A stretch of DNA of 64,000 bases, from the NCBI GenBank assembly GCA_030149245.1, contig JASBRX010000056.1:1-64000 (forward strand), given 5' to 3'. Source of the DNA: Sphingomonas bacterium (GTDB taxonomy: Bacteria > Pseudomonadota > Alphaproteobacteria > Sphingomonadales > Sphingomonadaceae). This document shows positions 36,966 through 43,982 of this stretch, piece by piece; within the stretch, counting starts at the first letter, position 1; each line of letters starts with the position of its first letter. Under the pieces are notes generated by a model. It did not search any database and was not told the DNA's origin. It saw nothing but the letters and a program-made list of their open reading frames with translations. The position numbers and the translations under genes are program-made.

Positions 36966-37802
36966 TCAAGCCTTCACGCGATCCTTGTCATACGCGCCCA
37001 GGCCCGGCTTGTAGCTCTTCTCGTCGATGAACTGCTTGATGCCTTCCTTGCGGCCGTCATTGTCATAGCTGTTGGCCGCTTCCTGCGCGCGGATCAGATA
37101 ATCCTCGGCATCGTCATAGCTCATGATCCCGACCCGGCGCACCGCGTCCTTGGTCGCCTTCAGCGCCACCGGGTTCTTCTTGAGCAGCACGTTCGCGACT
37201 TCGGTCACGCGCTCCATAAGCGACGCGAGCGGGAGGGATTCATTGACCAGACCCCAATCGGCGGCGGTCTGGCCGTCGATATTCTCGCCCATCATCGCAT
37301 GATACATCGCCTTGCGGAACGGGAGCAGCTCGGTCGCCACCTTGGTCGCGCCGCCGCCGGGCAGGATGCCCCAGTTGATCTCCGACAGGCCGAACTGCGC
37401 CTCATCGGCGGCAAAGGCGAGGTCACACGCGAACAACGGGCCGTACGCACCGCCGAAGCACCAGCCATTGACCATCGCGATCGTCGGCTTCTGGTACCAG
37501 CGCAGGCGGCGCCACCAGCCATAGGCCTCGCGCTGCACCCGCCGCGTCGCGCCCAGGCCCTGCGCCTCGGTCTCGCGGAAATATTCCTTGAGATCCATGC
37601 CGGCGCAGAAGGCTTCACCCTCACCGGTCAGCACCAGCACGCCGACATCGTCGCGGAACTCGAGCGCGTCGAGCACCTCCATCATGTCGCGGTTCAGCGT
37701 CGGGCTTTGCGCGTTGCGCTTCTCCGGGCGGTTATACTTCACCCAGGCGATGCCGTTTTCGATCGTGTAGGCGACGACGCCGTTGGTGCTCAGTTCGGTC
37801 AT
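36966..37802 (-). CDS. ferB: Feruloyl-CoA hydratase/lyase (HCHL)
   Basis: 278 residues of the crotonase fold. It hydrates feruloyl-CoA (or p-coumaroyl-CoA) and splits the product into vanillin (or 4-hydroxybenzaldehyde) and acetyl-CoA. The catalytic Glu141 is in SEINWGI, matching Glu143 of Pseudomonas HCHL. Family-typical NRPEKRNAQSPTLNR, AGMDLKEYFRE and NGWCFGGAYGPL are present. The start at 37802 (MTELSTNG) follows a purine-rich site; a longer frame begins with a peptide that is only translated repeat DNA. It lies in the vdh-ferB-ferA operon. Confidence 0.93.
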   Translation of the reverse strand: MTELSTNGVVAYTIENGIAWVKYNRPEKRNAQSPTLNRDMMEVLDALEFRDDVGVLVLTGEGEAFCAGMDLKEYFRETEAQGLGATRRVQREAYGWWRRLRWYQKPTIAMVNGWCFGGAYGPLFACDLAFAADEAQFGLSEINWGILPGGGATKVATELLPFRKAMYHAMMGENIDGQTAADWGLVNESLPLASLMERVTEVANVLLKKNPVALKATKDAVRRVGIMSYDDAEDYLIRAQEAANSYDNDGRKEGIKQFIDEKSYKPGLGAYDKDRVKA

Positions 37803-37824
37803 GCTTCTCTCTTTTCCTCTGTTC

Positions 37825-37904
37825 GTCATCCCAGCGAAAGCTGGGATCTCAGGCCGCAAGCCGTACGCTCGCGACTGGAGGCCCCAGCTTGCGCTGGGGC
37901 GACG
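37825..37904. repeat. REP-like element, CCCAGC-hairpin family (family C)
   Basis: The left hairpin GTCATCCCAGCGAAAGCTGG (from 37826) and right hairpin GGCCCCAGCTTGCGCTGGGG (37880-37899) lie in inverted orientation around a short spacer. This is the widespread alphaproteobacterial-type repeat whose translation gives RPEIPAFAGMT. A copy of the same family lies between ligB and ligC. It occupies almost the whole vdh-ferB gap. Confidence 0.82.
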
Positions 37905-37912
37905 GCTTGATC

Positions 37913-39337
37913 TCAGATCGGATAATGGCCCGGCTGCGTCTCGATCGTGATCCAGCGCAGCTCGGTGAAGCTGTCGATCCCGGCCTTGCCGCCAAAGCGA
38001 CCGTAACCCGATGCCTTGACGCCGCCGAACGGCATCTGCGCCTCGTCATGCACGGTCGGGCCGTTGACGTGGCAGATGCCCGACTTGATCTGCTTCGCCA
38101 CGTTCAGCCCGCGTGCAGTGTCGCGGGTGAAGACCGATGCCGACAGGCCGTATTCGGTGTCGTTGGCCAGTTCGATCGCGTGGCGTTCGTCGCGCGCGCG
38201 GATCACGCCCACGACCGGGCCAAAGCTCTCGTCACGGAACAGCTTCATCTCCGGCGTCACCTTGTCGATCACATGCGCAGGCATCAGCACGCCATTGGCC
38301 TCGCCGCCATTCACCTGCACCGCGCCATGCGAAACCGCGTCGGTGATCAGTGATTTGCAGTGATCGACGGTCTTCTGGTCGACCACCGCGCCCAGCGGCG
38401 TCTTGCCCTCGCGCGGGTCGCCGACCGCCATCGTCCCGACCTTCGCCGCGAACTTCTCGACGAACGCATCCGCGACGCTCTCGACGACGATGATCCGCTC
38501 GGTCGACATGCAGATCTGGCCCTGGTTCATGAACGCGCCGAACGCCGCCGCCTTCACCGCCTCATCCAGGTCCGCATCCTCCAGCACGATCAGCGGCGCC
38601 TTGCCGCCGAGTTCGAGCAGGACGGGCTTCAGATGCTCCGCCGCGCGCTTGGCGATGATCCGGCCGACCGCAGTCGATCCGGTGAAGTTGATGCGGCGGA
38701 CATGCGGGTTGTCGATCAGCGCGCCGACGATCTCCGGCGCATCGGCCGGAGCGTTGGTGACGATGCTCACCGCACCCTTGGGCAGCGCCTCGTCGAATGC
38801 TTCGGCGATCAGGCTATGCGTGCGCGGACATTGCTCGCTCGCCTTGAGCACAACGGTATTGCCGCATGCCAGCGGCACCGCGACCGCGCGCACGCCCAGG
38901 ATGATCGGCGCATTCCACGGCGCGATGCCCAGCATCACGCCGACCGGCTCACGCAGCGCCATGGCGATGCAGCCGGGCTTGTCCGACGGGATGACTTCGC
39001 CACCGATCTGCGTCGTCAGCGCCGCGGCCTCGCGCACCATGCCGACGGCGAGCATCAGGTTGAACCGCGCCCAGCCCTCGGTCGCGCCGATCTCGCCCAT
39101 CATCGCGTCGACAAACTGATCCGCCTTTGCCGCCAGTGCATCGGCGGCCTTGTTCAGCGCCGCGCGGCGGGCATTGGGGCCGAGCGCCGACCAGGCCGGG
39201 AAGGCGGCGGCGGCGGCTTCGACGGCGGCGTCGGCATCGGCGACGCTGAACGCTTTCGCCTCGGTCGCGACTGCGCCGGTGACCGGGTTCAGACGGGTTA
39301 AGGTAATGCCGGGAGCCGGCGGAGCGATGGTAGCCAT
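37913..39337 (-). CDS. ligV: Aldehyde dehydrogenase, vanillin dehydrogenase
   Basis: 474 residues. ALDH motifs include the Glu region LLELGGKAPLIVLEDADLDE and the catalytic Cys in NQGQICMSTERI. It oxidises vanillin to vanillate with NAD, and probably 4-hydroxybenzaldehyde to 4-hydroxybenzoate. The assignment as vanillin dehydrogenase rests on its place directly upstream of ferB and ferA on the same strand. The start at 39337 (MATIAPPAPG) follows AAGGAGAAG. A dyad lies 19 bases upstream of the start. The symbol follows SYK-6 LigV; Vdh is the equivalent elsewhere. Confidence 0.88.
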   Translation of the reverse strand: MATIAPPAPGITLTRLNPVTGAVATEAKAFSVADADAAVEAAAAAFPAWSALGPNARRAALNKAADALAAKADQFVDAMMGEIGATEGWARFNLMLAVGMVREAAALTTQIGGEVIPSDKPGCIAMALREPVGVMLGIAPWNAPIILGVRAVAVPLACGNTVVLKASEQCPRTHSLIAEAFDEALPKGAVSIVTNAPADAPEIVGALIDNPHVRRINFTGSTAVGRIIAKRAAEHLKPVLLELGGKAPLIVLEDADLDEAVKAAAFGAFMNQGQICMSTERIIVVESVADAFVEKFAAKVGTMAVGDPREGKTPLGAVVDQKTVDHCKSLITDAVSHGAVQVNGGEANGVLMPAHVIDKVTPEMKLFRDESFGPVVGVIRARDERHAIELANDTEYGLSASVFTRDTARGLNVAKQIKSGICHVNGPTVHDEAQMPFGGVKASGYGRFGGKAGIDSFTELRWITIETQPGHYPI

Positions 39338-39355
39338 GAACTTCTCCTTATTATT

Positions 39356-39370
39356 GTTATGCTATATAAC
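39356..39370. promoter_or_regulatory. Dyad upstream of the vdh-ferB-ferA operon
   Basis: GTTAT-GCTAT-ATAAC is a perfect 5-bp-arm dyad with a 5-base centre, in an AT-rich patch just before the vanillin dehydrogenase ribosome site. A MarR repressor bound here would block the operon. The flanks ATTGTTAT and AACCTA also appear, with wider spacing, at 40813-40836 near the end of the transporter/MarR gap, so a common regulator is possible. The rest of the 139-base gap shows nothing clear. Confidence 0.5.
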
Positions 39371-39476
39371 CTAAAAATCGTCGGTGCAAGCGTCATCGGC
39401 GCACGGCGGAGGGTCCGCGCTTGCGATCGCGTAGGAAGCGGTTCGATGAATAACGGTCGGCGTTTAGTGGTGGCCC

Positions 39477-40784
39477 TCAGGCCGGCGCCTTCCACCTGCG
39501 CAGCGCCAGCAGCGCGCCCGCCGCGACGATCGAGCCGAGGCCCATCATGATCGCCACCGTCTGGAGCTGATAGCCAGCCGCGAACAGGAACCCAGCAAGC
39601 GCCGGGGCCAGCGCGGAGCCACCGCGCCCGACTCCGATGACGAAGCCGGTGGCGCTGGCACGCACCCCGGTGGGGAAGGATTGGGCGACCAGCGCATAGA
39701 GCCCGACCACACCCGCGTTGGTGGCAAAGCCCGCAGCTGCGGCGACCATCGACAGTCCGAAGAGATCGCTCTGCCCCCGCCCGAACAGGATGACGAGTCC
39801 CGTCGACAGCAGCATCGCGACGACGGTCAGCGCAAGCACGCGCACCTTGCCGCTCAGCAGGCCCAGCACCAGCGATCCGGTCGCCCCGCCGACGCTCGCC
39901 CACACCAGCACGCCTGCCGCCTCGGGCGGCGGGAAGCCCATGCCCTTCACGATCGGCGGGATCCACTTCACGATGAAGTAGAAGGTCATGATGTGCATCA
40001 GATAGGCCAGCGTCAGCAGGATCGTCGCCCGGCTGAGTTGCGGTGAGAACAGGGCCACCAGCGGCACCTTGCGCTTGGGCGTGTCGGTCACGGGGGGCAG
40101 GGCGTCGACCGGCGGGTGCCCCATGCGCGCCAGCGTCGCGTTGATCCGCTCCAGCGCATTGGGCGGGCGCTTGTGCATCAGAAACGCAATCGACTCCGGC
40201 GCGCGCCACAGCACCAGCGGGATGAACAGCAGCGAGCAGATCGCGCCAAACACGAACACCGCGCGCCAGTCAAAATGCACCAGCAGCAGGCCCGAGATCG
40301 ATCCGCCCACGATCGTGCCGACCGGATAGCCTGCCGCCATCAGCACCACGGCGAGCGAGCGGCGCTGCGCATTGGCCGCCTCCGCCACGGCGGCATTGGT
40401 CGCGGCGAGCATGCCGCCGATGCCCAACCCGGTCAGCACGCGCCAGCCCGACAGGATTTCGACATTCGCCGCGCTCGCCGCACCCAGCATGCCGATCGTC
40501 ATCAGTACCAAGCACGACAGGATGGTCGCGCGCCGCCCGATCCGGTCGGCGATCCCGCCCAGGAACAGCGATCCGACCGCCATGCCGATCAGCTCCATCG
40601 ACAGCACCAGGCCAAGGCCTGAGGGGCCGAGCTGCCATTCCTCGCGAATGCCGTTGGCGGCAAAGCTGATCGACAGCACGTCGAACCCGTCGAGCGCGTT
40701 GAGCCCCACCATCGTCGCGACCACGCCCCATTGAAAGCGGGACATCGGTGCCTGATCGATCAGCGCGCGTGGATCGGTAGCCAT
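39477..40784 (-). CDS. MFS aromatic-acid:proton symporter (AAHS/PcaK-VanK type)
   Basis: 435 residues with 12 helices. The AAHS signature region is visible as NALDGFDVLSISFAANGI in helix 1, with its Asp, and GGIADRIGRRATIL in the 2-3 loop. It would import vanillate, protocatechuate or a hydroxycinnamate. It lies 48 bases downstream of the MarR gene, in the likely operon vanA-marR-transporter, so vanillate is the best guess. Confidence 0.9.
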   Translation of the reverse strand: MATDPRALIDQAPMSRFQWGVVATMVGLNALDGFDVLSISFAANGIREEWQLGPSGLGLVLSMELIGMAVGSLFLGGIADRIGRRATILSCLVLMTIGMLGAASAANVEILSGWRVLTGLGIGGMLAATNAAVAEAANAQRRSLAVVLMAAGYPVGTIVGGSISGLLLVHFDWRAVFVFGAICSLLFIPLVLWRAPESIAFLMHKRPPNALERINATLARMGHPPVDALPPVTDTPKRKVPLVALFSPQLSRATILLTLAYLMHIMTFYFIVKWIPPIVKGMGFPPPEAAGVLVWASVGGATGSLVLGLLSGKVRVLALTVVAMLLSTGLVILFGRGQSDLFGLSMVAAAAGFATNAGVVGLYALVAQSFPTGVRASATGFVIGVGRGGSALAPALAGFLFAAGYQLQTVAIMMGLGSIVAAGALLALRRWKAPA

Positions 40785-40832
40785 TTCCCCTCCATCGGCC
40801 GCGTTCCGGCCATTGTTATATCTGCAAACAAC

Positions 40833-41258
40833 CTACCGATAGATGCGCGCGAGCATTTCCTCAAGTGTTGCCAGTTCGGCGGCGCTGAATCGGGCCTTCA
40901 GCCATGCTTCATGCTCCAGAATCGCGGCCTTTGCCTGTGCCAGCAGGGTTTCGCCCGCGTCGGTCAGCCGGAACGCGATCCGCCGCCCGTCGGTGCGCGA
41001 CGGGCTGCGCGACAGCAGCCCGCGCTTCTCCAGCCCGTGCACCAGCGCCATCGTCGTCGCGCGATCCATGTCGAGCGCCTGGGCCAGATCGGTCTGCGCC
41101 AGATCGGGGTGATCCCCGGTCAGCCACAGCACCGATACCTGTTTCTGCGTCAGCCCCAGATCGGCGAAATGCTCGACGAAATGCCGCTGCACCGCGCCAT
41201 GCGCGCGCCGCAGCCTGAGCCCCAGAATGCCCTCGAGATCGCCGCGGCCAATCGTCAC
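40833..41258 (-). CDS. MarR-family transcriptional regulator in the vanA operon
   Basis: 141 residues from a GTG at 41258. The winged helix covers about 30-95 (LAQTDLAQALDMDRATTMALVHGLEKRG, shown by its positions near 50-77, with wing SRTDGRRIAFRLTDAG). Its GTG overlaps the vanA stop (GTGA), so it is co-translated with the oxygenase. The operon begins just after a perfect 37-bp inverted repeat at 42309-42345, the natural target of an autoregulating MarR repressor responding to vanillate or a hydroxycinnamoyl-CoA (inference). Confidence 0.88.
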   Translation of the reverse strand: MTIGRGDLEGILGLRLRRAHGAVQRHFVEHFADLGLTQKQVSVLWLTGDHPDLAQTDLAQALDMDRATTMALVHGLEKRGLLSRSPSRTDGRRIAFRLTDAGETLLAQAKAAILEHEAWLKARFSAAELATLEEMLARIYR

Positions 41259-42277
41259 GCCTGTTCCGCCTCCATCAATTTCCGGATGATCGCCCGCGAC
41301 CGCACGCTGCCCTGATCGATCGAATAGCCGCGCAGCTTCATGTCGGGATTCGCCATTATGCTGCGCTGCTGCGCCTCCAGCACTTCGACATCCTCGTCGA
41401 ACACCTGGCCCTGCTGCGCCTTGAACCGTGCGGTGAAGCCGGCATCGTCGATGTCGAAATTGCGCGCCATGCCCCAGAAATAGTGAGTCGTCGTTTCGGT
41501 TTCCGGTGTCATGGCATCGACAACGAAGCCGCGCACCCCCGAATTATGCTCCTCGATCGTATCCCCCGCATCGGCCGGAGACACGCCGACATCGATCAGC
41601 ACCGATGACGGCGGGATGAAGTGGCACACCTGCCAGCGATCAACCGGCCCGGCCGAGCGCAGCGCGTCGCGCCAGAAGGGCGGCGGCTCGATCCCCGGCA
41701 TCCAGCGGCGGACGAACACTTCCTCGCCATCGACCACCGTCTCGATCGGCGCCTCGGTAATCTCGTGCTGCCCGATCGACCCCTGATGCACCCAAGTCTC
41801 GTGGGACAGGTCCATGAGGTTGTCGATCACCAGCCGGTAATCGCAGCTGATGTGATTATACCCGCCATCGAACGTCCATCCCGGCGCGCTGCACGGCCAG
41901 AAATCGGGGATCGTCGCCGGGTCCGCCTTCGCCGCCTCGCCGATCCACACCCATACGAAGCGATGCTTCTCGACCACCGGATACAGTGTCGCGCACACCG
42001 CCTTGGGAACCGCTTCGGACTTGATCGGCATTTCGCTGGCACAGCCATCGGGCTCGATCAGCAGCCCGTGATAGCGACACCGGATCGAATCGCCCTCCTT
42101 GAATCCCATCGACAGCGGGAGCAGCCGGTGCGGACACGCATCGCGCATCGCCACCACGCTGCGGTCGAGCTTGCGGTACAGCATCACCGGTTCGCCACAG
42201 ATGGTGCGTGCGATCGGGGTGCGATCCACCTCCGAATCCCATGCGGCGACATACCAGCGGTTGGTGATCCAGGTCAT
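41255..42277 (-). CDS. vanA: Rieske O-demethylase oxygenase, VanA/DdmC-like
   Basis: 340 residues from ATG 42277, which follows GAGGAGCGAGG; a much longer upstream frame is not coding-like. The Rieske ligands are C48/H50 in ACPHR and C67/H70 in CRYHG. The mononuclear iron site is D156, H159 and H164 in NLMDLSHETWVH. VanA and DdmC have this size and layout and remove aromatic O-methyl groups as formaldehyde. Between vanillin dehydrogenase and the protocatechuate genes, vanillate is the likely substrate. No vanB reductase gene is in the window, so electrons must come from elsewhere. Confidence 0.85.
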   Translation of the reverse strand: MTWITNRWYVAAWDSEVDRTPIARTICGEPVMLYRKLDRSVVAMRDACPHRLLPLSMGFKEGDSIRCRYHGLLIEPDGCASEMPIKSEAVPKAVCATLYPVVEKHRFVWVWIGEAAKADPATIPDFWPCSAPGWTFDGGYNHISCDYRLVIDNLMDLSHETWVHQGSIGQHEITEAPIETVVDGEEVFVRRWMPGIEPPPFWRDALRSAGPVDRWQVCHFIPPSSVLIDVGVSPADAGDTIEEHNSGVRGFVVDAMTPETETTTHYFWGMARNFDIDDAGFTARFKAQQGQVFDEDVEVLEAQQRSIMANPDMKLRGYSIDQGSVRSRAIIRKLMEAEQA

Positions 42278-42308
42278 TGCCTCGCTCCTCGTCCTGTTCG
42301 ATCGTTCT

Positions 42309-42345
42309 TTGCGATATTTGTATGCACTACATACAAATATCGCAA
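42309..42345. promoter_or_regulatory. Perfect 37-bp inverted repeat upstream of vanA
   Basis: The arms are 16 bases: TTGCGATATTTGTATG at 42309-42324 and its exact complement at 42330-42345, around CACTA. It lies 32 bases upstream of the vanA start. Being AT-rich with no T-run, it looks like an operator rather than a terminator. The right half, 42320-42346, matches 24 of 27 bases at 48602-48628 before the MetE-like gene. The rest of the 182-base gap to the sigma factor gene shows nothing clear. Confidence 0.82.
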
Positions 42346-42459
42346 GTGAAATTCGGCTCCGCGTCCGGATGCGCGCGTCGGCTGCGCGTCCGTCTGAGTC
42401 ATCGACACGACGCTGACTTGTCATGAAAGCGTATTGCTCTGTTCCTAGCCCCCGGCGAC

Positions 42460-42963
42460 ATGGGCGTGAGCAGAATCGCTGGGGATTGGGCGCTGGGTTC
42501 CGGCTGGGCGCGGCTGCGCGATCAGATCGCGCGCATGACGCGTCGCGACGATGCCGAGGATCTTCTCCATGACGCATGGATCGGGATTGCAGAGCGCCGG
42601 CCCGACATCGGCAACGCTGCGGCATTGCTCGCGCGCAGCGCGGCCAATCGCGGCCTCGATGCCTATCGCCGCGAGCGTCGCGTCGGCGCGACACTGGTCC
42701 CCGACACCGCGGTCGCGGCCGACGCGATCCCCGACATGCGCCCGTTGCAGGACGAAATGCTGATCGCCCGCCATCGCCTGGATCGGTTGCAGCGCGGGGT
42801 GGCGCAGCTCAACCCGCGCACGCGTGAGATTTTCTTGATGCATCGGCTGGAGGGGCGTAAATATCGCGAGATTGCGCAGGATCTCGGCATCAGCCAGAGC
42901 GCCGTCGAAAAGCATATCGCCCGGGCGATGGCGGATCTGACCGACTGGATGGAGAATTGGTGA
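42460..42963 (+). CDS. ECF sigma factor, FecI-like
   Basis: 167 residues. Region 2 is at about 25-80 (DDAEDLLHDAWIGI) and region 4 at about 110-160 (LNPRTREIFLMHRLEG, then YREIAQDLGISQSAVEKHI). With FecR and an STN-type TonB receptor directly downstream it forms a cell-surface signalling trio: receptor occupancy is passed through FecR to this sigma factor, which then transcribes the receptor genes. Most such systems sense iron chelates, but the PHP hydrolase at the end of this one could point to another ligand. Confidence 0.92.
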   Translation: MGVSRIAGDWALGSGWARLRDQIARMTRRDDAEDLLHDAWIGIAERRPDIGNAAALLARSAANRGLDAYRRERRVGATLVPDTAVAADAIPDMRPLQDEMLIARHRLDRLQRGVAQLNPRTREIFLMHRLEGRKYREIAQDLGISQSAVEKHIARAMADLTDWMENW

Positions 42964-42964
42964 G

Positions 42965-43897
42965 GTGATCTTCCGCGACGAGCCGGACCATGCGCACCGG
43001 CAGGCGGGGGAGTGGCTGGCGCGATTGCACGCCGACGATCGGACGCCGGATGACGAGGCGGCCTTTCGCCAATGGCTGGACCGCGATCCGTCGCATGGCG
43101 CCGTATTTGAGCGGGCTTCCGCGATCTGGGACGCCGTTGGCGGCCTGCGCACCCAACCCCCCGTGACTGAACCGGACGCTCCGCGTCTGTCGCGCCGCAT
43201 GGTGCTCGCGGGTGGCGGTGCGCTGGCTGTTGTCGGCGCATCGACCCTTGGCTGGCGGGAGGCCTATGCCGGGGTCTACCGCACCGGGATCGGCGAACAG
43301 CGGCGGCTCACGCTGGACGATGGCAGCCGGGTGATGCTCGATACCGACACCCGCATCCGCTTTCGGGCTGGCAGCGATGCGCGCACCTTGTCGCTGAGCG
43401 CAGGGCGGGTCGACCTCGACATCGCATCCGATCCGCGTCCCTTCCTGATCGAATTGGGCACGCGGCGGATCGCAGCACAGAGCGGACGCCTTGATATGCG
43501 CCGCGACGGCGAAGCCATGGCGCTGACCGCGATCCGGGGGAGCGCGCGGATCGAGGCAGCGGGCGCGCCGGTCGCGCTGTCGACCGGCCACCGGATCGCC
43601 ATGGGGGCGGGGCAGCCCGATCGGATCGATCGGCCCGAGATCGACGATCTGATCGCGTGGCAGAGCGGCCGGCTCGCCTTTCGGGACGAGACACTGACCG
43701 ATGCCGTGGCCGAAATGAATCGCTACACGACGCGCCCATTGGTAATCGCCGATCCGCGCGCGGCACAGCTGCGCGTCAGCGGCGTGTATCGCGTCGGCGA
43801 TCCCGAAGCGTTTGCCCGCTCGCTCGCCCTCCTGCTGCCGGTTCGCGTCGCGGCGGATAGCGAAGCGATCCGGATTTCGGCGACCGACCGAAAATAA
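42965..43897 (+). CDS. FecR-family anti-sigma factor / signal transducer
   Basis: 310 residues from GTG 42965, one base after the sigma gene stop. The N-terminal cytoplasmic DUF4880-like part (about 8-60) has GEWLARLHADDRTPDDEAAF. One membrane helix (about 80-97, MVLAGGGALAVVGAS) follows, then a periplasmic FecR domain (LTLDDGSRVMLDTDT) and a C-terminal STN-like end with RLAFRDETLTDAVAEMNRY. It would hold the sigma factor until the receptor's N-terminal domain contacts it. Confidence 0.92.
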   Translation: MIFRDEPDHAHRQAGEWLARLHADDRTPDDEAAFRQWLDRDPSHGAVFERASAIWDAVGGLRTQPPVTEPDAPRLSRRMVLAGGGALAVVGASTLGWREAYAGVYRTGIGEQRRLTLDDGSRVMLDTDTRIRFRAGSDARTLSLSAGRVDLDIASDPRPFLIELGTRRIAAQSGRLDMRRDGEAMALTAIRGSARIEAAGAPVALSTGHRIAMGAGQPDRIDRPEIDDLIAWQSGRLAFRDETLTDAVAEMNRYTTRPLVIADPRAAQLRVSGVYRVGDPEAFARSLALLLPVRVAADSEAIRISATDRK

Positions 43898-43982
43898 TTT
43901 CGCTCGGGGGGTGGGGAAAATCCGCCGCTGATCGTCGAGGGACCGGGCGCTCGCAAGGAGCGCGATACGGGGAACTGAACTC

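Noticed and set aside
37802..37859. Longer N-terminus for ferB
   Set aside because: The added peptide, with RPEIPAFAGMT, is the usual translation of an intergenic repeat; homology and a ribosome site support the start at 37802.
42309..42345. Rho-independent terminator
   Set aside because: The stem is AT-rich, no T-run follows on either strand, and it lies upstream of two divergent genes.
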